Shown here: in pieces, positions 11,951-23,900 of the stretch | Position numbering within the stretch: position 1 is the stretch's first letter | Layout of the letters: every line of letters begins with the position of its first letter | DNA from: Sarcocystis neurona | Taxonomy: Eukaryota; Apicomplexa; Conoidasida; Eucoccidiorida; Sarcocystidae | Direction of reading: 5' to 3' | NCBI GenBank assembly: GCA_000727475.1 | Contig: KL647295.1 | Span: 112,839 to 176,838, forward strand | DNA: 64,000 nucleotides | The notes under the pieces: model-generated | What the model saw: the letters and a program-made list of their open reading frames with translations, nothing else | Database searches by the model: none | Told to the model about the DNA's origin: nothing | Made by a program: the position numbers and the translations under genes

Positions 11951-14900
11951 GTAGGGGACCGGACACGTCCCGGCGCCGGAAACGCCGCAGGCCAGCAACA
12001 GCAGCAGCAGAGGCGAAGGAGGAGGAGAGGGCTCTCGCCGGGACAAGAGAGCAGAGGGGGGCAGACGAGACGCAGAAAGGAGGCGAGACGAGACACACAC
12101 GGAGAGTGACCGAAAGCCGGGCAGCAGACAGACAGAGACGGAGACACGGCGACAGCAGAGCGACGGACAGAGACAGACACAGAGGGGCAGAGAGAAGGGC
12201 AGGGAAGGGGGGCGGAACACGGCATAGGGCGAGGGAGACAGCGCAGAGGAAGTCCGTACAGGCAGCAGCTTTGTTGGTTCGGCAAGGCTTCAGCCGGAAG
12301 CGCAGGGCACCGAGCAGAAGTGTATTCTGTGAAGACGTGTATATGAGAACTTTTATCTGCGTCATCCGCGTCCCTCCGGAAAGTCAGACACACACGTTCC
12401 ATACACACGAGTACACTTCCTCGCGATCTCTGTGCGGAGACGTCTTCACGGGGAAAGAATAGGCTCCAGACAAAGCTGCTGCGGCAGCATATCTCCGCGT
12501 GGAAGTTTTCACCGGAATATCCCTCCCTGTATCGGTGCACGTACACGTGCAGGGTGAATGCGGTCTCTCTATGTTTCTCTCCACGTACGTATATATAGGT
12601 GTAGGTGCATACGTCCTTGCGGCTCTACATATGCATGTAGGTGTATATATATACGTATATGTAGAGTTCCAGGAGAGTATAATTTTGTGGATCGACACAT
12701 GTATGTATGGTCCTAGACACGGGTGTCTACATATGTGTACGCCTATTTATGTGTGTCTGTGTTGAAGTGTGTGACAGGCGTGTATGCACGTAGCACCTGT
12801 AGATGCGTGTGACGCGCGCAGAGGCGAAGAAGGTCTGAGCAGGGCTGTTCCGCAGATGAAGAAGTCTGCGGGAATGTATCATGTCCAAGTTCTCGTAAAC
12901 ACTTTTTTCTCTATTTCTCTGCGTCTCTCTGTGTCTGTCCCAGCAGACCAGCAAGCGGCCGTCTACTACGACGCGTCTCGTGTTCGTAGGCTTCTCCTTC
13001 TGTACGTATTCACTTGGGCGACATTTGTACTGCCCAGCTGCTGTTTTTACGTCGAGGTGGACAAGCGTACGTGTATTCGCAGATATATATGGAGAGAGGC
13101 AGAGAGAGGGGGATATCCACACGTGTGTAGACGCCTACACGCTTCCGTTGCTATATACGTAAATATATTCATGGCTCTGCTGTAGTGGAAAGAGAAGAAA
13201 AGGAAGACACAGAGGAGAACATACATATATATGTGCGTGTGTGTATGTGCATGTCCGTCTCTCCTTCCCTCTGTGTGTGTGTCCATGTATATGTGTGTGC
13301 TCCTGCTTGTGTGTACGGAAGTGGCTCTCTGCACGTATATGCATACACGTGTGTATATGTGTGTGCGTCTGCCGTTTTTCTTGTGTAGGTGGGCGTGCCG
13401 AAACTAGTTGTTTTCCTGAATAAAATGGACATGGTGGAAGACCCGGAGTTGGTGGAGTTGGTGGAGTTGGAAGTGCGGGAACTGCTCTCTTTCTACGACT
13501 TCGCCGGGGACGAGGTTCCCTTCGTCAAAGGTTCTGCGTTGAAGGCGCTGCAGGGGGAGAAGACGCCGTACGGCGTTGACGCCATCAAGCAACTGATGCA
13601 GGTAAGGATGAAAAGGGTTACCGCGTAAATATATTCGTGTCAATCTGCTGTAGTGGAAAGAGAAGAAAAGGAAGACACAGAGGCGGACATATATATATGT
13701 GTGTGTGTATGTGCATATCCGTCTCTCCTTCCCTCTGTGTGCGTCTATGTATATGTGTGTGCTCCTGCTTGTGTGCACGGAAGTGGCTCTCTGCACGTAT
13801 GTACATACATGTGAATATATGTGTGTGCGCATCTGCTCGCGCGCACTGGCAAAACTTGGTCTTCCAAGAGAAGAAGAGTTTGCTGCGAAGTGCTTGACGC
13901 CTGGGTGAGAGAACTGGCGAACTGACGCAGCGACGGAGAAGTTCGTGAGTTTCTTCAGGGCGAGCGAACGCTCACGCGGGTCAACTGCTCAGTAAATATG
14001 GCGACGCTAGGAAGCACACGTTTCTCCGCCTACGTAGAAGGAAGTTTCCCACGTTTTTTATGGCACAAATCCGTTGTCGCCATTCCCCTTCCTGCTGCTC
14101 AACGACCCCCCGAGTTGTGGCGCCTCCTCGCCGCCTTCTTCTCGGACGGGTATCTACGGGTCTGCAGACAGACGATAGAGAAAGAGAGGGACGCAACAGA
14201 GGAAGAGAAGGTGGAGAAACAGAAGAGAAAGAGAAGCAGAGATAGAGAGAGAGAGACGGAGACTGGGACAAAGCGAGACGCAGAGAGGGAGAGAGAGACA
14301 GCGGGACACACACAGAGAGGGAGAGGGAGGAAACGAGACACAGACAGAGAGAAGAGATGATATACGTGCAGGTGTAGACCGATACGAGTGTCCTGGTGAG
14401 GGATGGAGAGGAAGAGATAAGTGAACAAACGATTTCCTTCTCCATTCGTACATTTACGTTGAGGTACGTGCCGCCTTTTCTCCGTGTGTTTATGTATTCT
14501 TGTTTACTGAACATTTCTAGCGAAGAGGGACGAGCGCCCTGTCCTCCCGTCCCTGGGTCTGTGCTTGTACACATCTTCGTGACACCGCCTTCCTCCTCTC
14601 TCTCTCTGTGCGTGTATCTCTGTGGCTAATCTCGTCTCTTCTCCCCGTCTCTCTCTTTTTCTCTCTACATATATCTTTCTCTCTCTCTGTCTCTCTCTGT
14701 GTCCCTCTGTACATATCTTTCTCTCTCTGTCTTTTCCTCTCTGTATATATCTTTATCTCCCTCTCTTTTCCTCTCTCTATATATCTCTCTCTGTGTGTGT
14801 CTTTCTCTCTGTACATATCTTTCTGTCCTTCTCCCTCTCTTTTCCTCTCTGTATATATCTGTATCTCGCTCTCTTTTCCTCCCTCTATATATCTTTCTCT

Positions 14901-17900
14901 CTCTGTCTTTTCCTCTCTGTATATATCTTTCTCTCTCTGTGTGTGTCTTTTGCTCTATACGTGTCTTTCTCTCTGTCTCTCTATCGCTCTGTCTGTCTGT
15001 CTCTCTGTCGCTGTCTCTCTGTCTCTCTCTGGCTGTCTCTCTGTATATATTCCCCTCTCTCTGTCTCTCTCTTTTTCTCTTTTCTTCTCTGTACATATCT
15101 TTCTCTGTATCTCTCTCTTTTCCTCTCTCACCACTCTGTACATATATTCCTCTCTTTCTTCCCCTTATATTTTTGTCTCTACATATGTGTATGCACATGT
15201 GCTTAAGTACGGAGGCAGAGGACAGCCTTGTGCATTTGAGTATATGAGGCAACTTGTGTAGGCGGAAAATCCCTATTTATTTATCGGAATTGCTTCCTCC
15301 CTATAGTTGCGTCTGCGCGTTTCTATCGGATTCCCTCCACGGCTACAGCCCTCTCTATAGATATGCGTCTCTCAACTTGACGTGTTGCCTGTACCTACAC
15401 ATGTGTGTTGACGAGGCATTTATCGTGTATCAGTTCTCCTGTACGTATATACATATATGTATCTGGATATATATGTACACAAGTGAAGATGTACGGGGAT
15501 ATCTGTAAGTGTGTATATGTATATGTGTGCATTTAAATGAACAAACGAGTATATCTATATCCGTATATATAAATGTATGTGCGCGGGAATATGTACATAT
15601 ACATATATATATATAGATATGCACGTACATATCGGTGTATATGTGTACATTTGTACATCAATTTTTATGGTTGTAAGTGTATGTAGATTGACGGAAAGAA
15701 CTCGTTTACCGGAAGCAAACGATTTCAAGGATGCAAGACGGCGAACAGATATACGCTGATACAACTACATATATATACATAAATATATAGTCTTCGGCAT
15801 GCATGCTCGTATACAACGAGGTATTATACGTGTATAAATACGTCACGCTGTAGAATACCTGTCTCTGTTGCGGCGCATATAGACAAGACGCGCGGCTCTC
15901 TCTTTTTCACGCAGATACGGCTTGTTCTCATTTCTAGGTCTCTGTGTGTCTTGCGTGGGTAAGCGTGTTTGTCTTGCCCCCGCTTGTATATACTTGTGTG
16001 CCTCGACCCGTCGATGGATGCTTGCAGTCTGCCCAAAAGAAGAAAGGCGTAGGAGGGGGGAGGTCCGCGGCTAAGACCGACACGTGAATACACAGAGCTT
16101 CGGGCAAAGTAGCGTGACGCTACTTTGTTATCGATTGCTGCGTTTTGGCGACTTTTTCTCCTACATACATATGTGTATATTTCTTTGCTACATATATGTG
16201 TGTGTGTATGTGAATGAGTGTATTTGTGTGTACACTCGCGTGTGCGCAGGAGGTACCCTCCGCGCTCGCTCGATGAGGCGGCGCATGTCTTTCCTACACC
16301 CGAGTCTATATTTTTGTGTACTTACGGGGACGCAGACTTCTTCTTTTTCTCTCGTTTCCTAGAGAGGTTTCCGCATGCGTATGTGAAGGATATCTTTGTC
16401 AACCTGGATGTAGGTGAGGGAGGCAGCTTTTCTTCCCCTCAACTCAACGATTACTTCTGTAGATAAACCGCAGACGTAAAGACGTCGTATGTATCTTTCT
16501 GCATATGTTTATTATTTTCATCGCTGAGTGTACGAAAATGTAGACTTCCACTTGCTTACGCTCGCGGGATACATGCACGCCCTCTCTCTCCATATGTGTG
16601 CGTATGTAGACACACAGACACGCACAGAGACACAGAGCCGGGGGGATATGTATTAGCAGCTGTCTGATAGCTTCCGCGTCTGCGGATGCATGGTTGAGGT
16701 GGTCGATGTGTGGGGTAATTGGTGCGCCTCTTACGTATAGACGTGCGACGACTACATACCGGAGCCGGAGAGAAAGGCAGACCTTCCGCTGGTCATCCCC
16801 GTGGAAACGGTTCTCTCTATCCCAGGTTCGCTGCAGCTGGCGGGTTCTCCCTACTAGAAAAGAAGACGCGCGTAGACACGTGTCTGTGTATGTTTGTGTG
16901 TGTTAGCACCGCTGCTGGCACGGGTATGCGTATATGCGTGTTTACATATGCGTTTCTCCTTCGGTGGTAGCACACACAGAGGCTGGGTCTCTGATACTAG
17001 TTCTGTACGTGTCTACATGTGTGCACCTCCCCTCCTGCGGGAGCGGAAGTATGTGCGTGGTGTGTCTGCGTCGGCGGCGCTTGCTGCGTCCGTGTCTACT
17101 TCCGCGCGTGGGTCGAGGAGGTACGAACTCTGCGCGCGCGCGCACGTCAGTAAATCTTCCTCTGCTGCAGGCGGATGCGAAAACACGTTGGCAGAGTATT
17201 CAAGCAAATCTATCTATGCTGCAGGACGTGTATGTGGGTGGCTCTTTATCTCTCCCTACATCTCTCTGTCTGTGTATTTCTCTCTCTCTGGCGGGCTGGC
17301 AGTCCCCCTGCCTCTACGTACGTGTATTCCAGGTAGCAGAGGAGCGTAGGCTGCGCGCCTGCATCTGTTCGTCTATAGATACATATGGACACGTGTATAG
17401 ATATTTGTCTACTTAGACAGTCGTGAGGTCCTACGATTTGCGTATGCATATACATATGTGGACATTCGTAGCGACACAGAGACACTCTGCGCTGTCTACA
17501 TCATCCACGCATATCTACGTAGAGCTACATAGAGAGAACTTGAAGTGTGGGTATTATCAATGCATATGTATATAGCTACATACGGAGTCTATATTATCTA
17601 TGCATATACAACATATATATATACACACATATACATATACATATGTCTATATATATACGGAGAATTCAAAGTGTCTGTATTATCTATGCATGAATATATA
17701 TATATATATGTATGGCTACGTAGAGAGTCTATATTATCAGACACTTCAAATTATGTATGCATGTACATGTATATATATATGTATGGTTACATACTTGAAC
17801 TGTGTATATCGTTTATGCGTACACATCTATGTATGTGGATAGGTGGAGAAATTTTAGAGTGTGTACTTTATCTACACATCCATATGTCTATATATAGCGA

Positions 17901-20900
17901 CATAGAGAGTATTTGAAGTGTCAATATTATCGATGCATATACATATGTATATATTAGCATGTAGCTGCGTAGAGCGAGTTTAGAGTGTCTAAATTATATA
18001 TGCGTATCTGTCTATCTATGTACCTATCTACCTACCTATCTATCTATATATATATGTGTATAGATACGTAGCGTCTACATCTGTTATCTGCGCACATGTG
18101 TATATATCTGCAACGGTAGCTGCGTGTGGGCAATCGTACTTGTTGTGAGATGCATACAAGTATCCGTGTGTGTAAGTACTTCCCGACGCAAGCACGCATG
18201 CAGCTGTGTTATTTCACGCATGTGCTGCTTTGTCTTTCCGCAGAGAGAAAGAGACAGGGAACCACGTTTGTCTGTACACAGGTGGCTATTTACGAAGCTC
18301 GTCTCGTCTCGGCGCGTGAACTTTTTATCAGCTGGGCAGGTCTCTGCAGCTGCTGTGTTTCTTCCTCATTCCGAGGGTCTTTGCGTACCGCATTATTCTC
18401 ACGGGCATGTATGCTCGTGTATAAGCGCCTGTGCACATATATTCCTTCTGCTGTTGTTGCTGCCATAACTTCCGTTTCCTGCCTTTGCTGCTGGTGCTTG
18501 CTGTTGCCCTCTGCTCGGTGCTGTGGGACGGACACTCTTCCGGGTATGTATGTATGTTTGTATATCTGTGTGTGTATGGATACATATACATGTACGTATG
18601 CTTGTATATATATGTATGCATGTGATCTGTACGCGTTTATGTGTCTGTGTGTATAAGCGTATGTGTGTGTACGTATTAACGTACGTATGTGTGGACGGAT
18701 ATATGTACGTGTAGGTATATGTGTGTGTTGTGTGTGTACCTGCGTATGTACGAGTGTGCGTGTGTACGATTATATATTTGTGTGTATGTGTCTGTGTGTA
18801 CGTATATATGTGTGTATGTGTGTGCGTACGTATGCATATGTGAGTGTAGATATGTTTGTATGTGATGCGTATGAATGAGCGTACGTATGCATGTATATAT
18901 GTTTATATGTGTCTGCATGTGCATATGTATGTATGTGATATGTGTGTGTGAGCGTACGTATGTATGTAAATGTGTCTGTATGTGTCTGCGCATACTCATA
19001 AGCGTATGTATGGCTGCGCATACATATTTGTATATGTATGTAAGTGTCTGTGCCTACACGTGTCTGTGTGCGTAGGCTTGTATGTATATGTGTGCCCGTA
19101 CGTGTGTGTACGGGTCTCCTTTTGTGGATGCTGCTCGGCTTGCGTAGTGAAGAAGAGCTCGAGACGCGTTTGTATGCGCAGCACTGCAGCTTGTACTGGT
19201 CCCGTCACAGGTGGCTTCTCTGGCTGTCTGGCAGGGGGGAGAGAAGCAGCAAAATTTCTGTGTATGCGTGTGCGGCAAAGGGCCTCCGTTTGTTGGATGA
19301 GAAGGTTCCGGAAGTTCGGTGGACGCTGCTGTTTTCTTTGCGTCTCTCTCCGCTGCTGTTTCAAGAACCCCCCGTGGGCGTGTGGCCCCCTCGCCTGCGT
19401 TCCCTTCTCACGCACCTCCCCCACACAAATGTGTCCTGCGTCGGAGGTTTTCTTCGTTTGAAAGATTCTGCGCCGTCTCCCCCCTCCTGCCCTCTCTTTT
19501 CTCGCCTGCCTTCTCCGTCTGTCTCTGTGTAGCCCAAACTTAACACAGGAACGTCACTGCATCTGTATATACGCGTATGTGGGTGGACGTGTATATTCGC
19601 AGAGAAGTCGCGCAGGACTGTTCGTGTCCCGCCTTCCATCTCCGCAGTCGTCTACAGATGGATGTATTTCTACGGTGTAGGCGTCCTGCCCATAAAAAAA
19701 TCCCGTGCGCCTCCTCCTCCTCATCCTTCCGTCTCCTCTTCTCTCTGTGTCTCTCTATTTGTCGAAGATGCAACTGCTCTGCTGCCCACGTCCATATCGA
19801 TGACTACACCGATATACTTCGTGTAGTCATTTCTCTACATAGCGGAGATAGAGCTGCCACACAAGCGTACCCGCATGTATAAATCTATGTCGACAGGGAG
19901 CGAGTGTACACACATATATATGTATATATTGGTGGATGGGAAAAGGAGGACTTCTTTCGTAGAGTCGCCTGCTTTTTCCCTTCTCTCTTTTCTCTCGTTT
20001 TCTCTCTTTGTTTCTTCTGTCGTCCGTCGGGCGGAAGACACGCGGCACGAAGCGTTGATGAGGATTTGCCACGCGAAGCATTTCGACGTTTCTGGCCTTC
20101 GAACTTCTTTTTATGCACAGAACTAAGAAGGGTAGTAGTATACGACTATCTGCAGTGCATAAAGTGGGAACAGGACGAACTGCAGAGCAGCAGCGCAAAT
20201 AGATGAGAGGACGAACGAAGTCAGTAGTAGCATTTCTCTGGAGACTACATATATATATATATATATTTACACGCGTGCCTATGTATACAAGCATATGCTT
20301 GTATGCAATGATCTATGAGAGTGTACTAGTACCATGTCTTTTATATATAGATGTATGTATACGCGTATAGATATGTATGTATGTATATATGTGTGTGTAT
20401 ATTCCTGTATATTCCTGTGTGCAGTGGGAGTATACGAGTATCCTGCCTTACACACACATATTACCTCACAGACGTTTGTTTAGACGGTTATACAAAGATA
20501 TACGTGTTAAACGTACGCGTGTGTAGAAGCTACTCGCAAGCTAACGTCCGTGGTGAAATTTTCTGTACATCAAGAACAAGGATCAACCTTTATATATATG
20601 TATATATTTGTCGTATTCTGTATCACATGTGTATATTTACCCTATACAAGGAGATGTGCGAACAGGAGCGGACCTACTTGTAGAGGAACTAACGTGTGTC
20701 TCTCTCTTCATTCCGTGGATATGCGTATCGTAGTTGTATGCCGCAGCAGCTCGCTAGGGATAAGAGGGAAGAGGAGCGTGCAAGACTGCGGTACAACTTG
20801 CATTATCGATCTTTATAGACGGCTGCCTCACCTGTATAAATATACGTATCTATCTATATATATATATACATGTACATACATAGCGTTTACAGGCGTTTCA

Positions 20901-23900
20901 CCTATACGCGTGCATACCATTTACAGGCTCTCTCTGTCTCTTACCTGTGTATACCTGTATCGTTTACAGGCCCTCTCCCTTACAGTCTCTCTCACATATA
21001 TATATATATATATGCATATATACGTGTACATTTGTAGCATCTAGCGGCGCTGTATCTATCTTATATATATGTAGACAAAATCTACATGTTATATATATAT
21101 GTACGTGTATTGCGTTTACAGGGGTCTCACCTATATGCATACATATATAGTTTTTACAGGCTCTTTCTCACTGTCTCTCTGACCTGTGTACGTCTACAGC
21201 ATTTAGTGACCCTCTCTCTCATATATATATATATAATATACAGAATCTACCGGGTCGCTCTCTGTCTCGTGTATACATATATATATATATACGTACACAG
21301 CATTTACAGGCTCTGCTTCTCTTCTACATATACATGCACAGCATCTGCAGACTCTCTCTCTCTTATCCAAATAGACACGTAGCATTTACGGACTCGGCCG
21401 TTCTCGTGTATGTATATACATATATATATATATATATATTTATGTATAAACCATTTGCAAGCTCTCTCTTTCCCCCATATATGCGTATATATATGTATGT
21501 AGCGTTTACAAGCTCCCTCTGCCTCGTACATGTACACGTCCATAGTATTTGCAGGCTCCGCCTTTCTGTTGTATACAAGTGTATGCGTATATCGAATTTA
21601 CAGTCTCTCGCTCCCTCTCGTACGTACCACGATAGCATTCAGTGGCTCTGTATATGCATATACATACACGTATACGTCGTCTAGAGGCTCTTTCTTTATC
21701 TCGTGTATACGTATATATATATATATATATATACGTGTATAGAGTTTAGAGGCTCTCTCTTTCCTGTGTATATATATATGTATATATGGCCTGTACAGGC
21801 GCACATGTGTATATGTACACACTTGTATATAGCATTTACATACATATGTGTAGCATGCAGAGGAAAACATTTTTCTTTGCGTTTGTGTTTTTCTGTGGGT
21901 GTAGGTGTCTGTCGCGACTTGGCGTCGAGAGCAGGTGTCTTCGTGTCTGTGTTCATGAAGAGGAAAGTGAGAAAAACGAAGATTGAGGCGTGGTCACCCG
22001 GCGTTGCCTTTCCACGCGGCGGTGCAGGGGATCGTTTCTTATTCACATGCGCGTATTCGTGTGTGTGAGGGAGACTGTCTGTGGGCGTGTGTACGTGTGG
22101 TGTTTTCTTTTTTGTTCAGGTAAAGGCACCGTCGCCACAGGAAGGGTGGAGCAGGGGACTGCGAAGATGAATGAAACGGTGGAAATTGTTGGTGTGAGAG
22201 AGAAGCCGGTGAAGGCGCAAATCTCTGCTCTGGAGATGTTTCGAAAGACGCTTGATGACGCCCAGGCGGGTGACCAGGTGCGTCAGTCGCTGTCTCTCCT
22301 GCTGCCTCCTGCTGCACCAGCCGCCCCGTCCGCGCAGCAGCTGCTGGGTAGGCGACCAGCTGCATCTGTTGGCCTTTTGCCTGCCGCCTCAGCCACCTCC
22401 TGCACGCGACGGCTGCTGCGTGCACTCAGAAAGGTGCTCCTGTTTGCAGAGAATGTCGTACATACAAACTGGTGTACGCAAGTGTCTACCTCCCGTTTCA
22501 CGCGACGCGTTCTGTTCGGTTGCTGATGCTTCCGCTGCAAGCTTGGGGGACTCCTCTCTTTATTCATATATGAGGAACTGACGAAGGGGGAGAGTCATGC
22601 GTATCCTGTGTGTCACAGCAACGTATATATGTATATATATGTCTCATGTAGGAGTTTCTCTCTTTCTCTATGTATGCATACGTAGGGGGTTGGTCAGGGG
22701 TACTTTCTGGTTGCGTGCGACATCTTGATGTGGCGTGCTACGCTGGCAGCAATATCTGCCAGCAGGTCAAATTGATAATATATGTACACACACAGATACA
22801 TGTACTGCAGCGTGAAGTTGAGCTGCTGCCGGAAGGGGGGGGGGAACGTGGGGATGCTCTCTGCTGTCCTCGCTGCTTCGGCTGCTGTGTACTGACCTGA
22901 CTGCTGCATGTGTCTTGCTGCTGCGGTTGTCTGCCTGCTACGGTGGTGCTGCCGGTCTCCGCGCCTAGACGTCCGTGTTTCTGTGTACCAGCGTACACCC
23001 GTCCGGACCTTTCTGAGGATTGTCGTGTGGCTGTGTGCATAGGGGTCTATCCGCCGATGTATCTGCCCATGTCAGATACATACATATACGTAGACAAACA
23101 CACACCGCGCCTATACGTACATACACATATACATACGCATACATATACACACACATGCATATACATACACATATACATCCACGTGCATATACATACGCGT
23201 GCGTATACATACAGACGCCTGTACATACGCGTGTATATACATACATACACACATACATACATTTACATATGTAGGTATATGTATATGTCTGTGTAGGTTT
23301 CCTCTTCTGTATCCGCACTGTGTGGCAAGCCTCCGTCAGAGACAAAAGGATCGATTTCTCGATCCACGCGTGTCTAGCGACTATACGTATGTGTGAGTTT
23401 TTCATTTACTTAGTAGAGCAAGTCTGTTCCTTACCTTAACGCTTCTTTGTAATTGCACGCATGGCTGTGCCGGACCGTCTTGTGTCACGCATGCCGGTAT
23501 CTACAGAGAGAGGAGAAAAAGAAGAACCAGACGCTGGTAGATAGGCTCTTCTGTAGCACCCGTGGTAACTGAGGGAACACATATTTGTTTAGCTGCTGCC
23601 TGCTGGTGAGCGCGCGCCCGGAGCTCCTGCCACTGCGTATCACCCTACGTGCTGCAGGCGCTTCCCCTGCATGCCTTCGCACGCATTCGATTGACTGTCC
23701 GTCTTGCCACCCGGGGGTGATGTCGCCCGCGGGAGTTCACGTGGAAAAATTCTTTGCTCTTTGCGTCTTCATCCCGCCGTTGCCCGTGGCACTCGGGGTG
23801 TGACGCGTCGATTTGGGCTCTGCAGAAAAATCCTATTGCTGTCGCACGAGCGCTCCCCCCCTTCCGCCGTGCGTGCGTTCACTGCGCCCCAGGACAATCC

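Noticed and set aside
11951..12109. Reading EF-Tu exon 1 through to 12109
   Set aside because: Past CAG|GTAGGG the translation loses EF-Tu similarity and becomes Arg/Gln-rich, while exon 2 continues the family sequence exactly.
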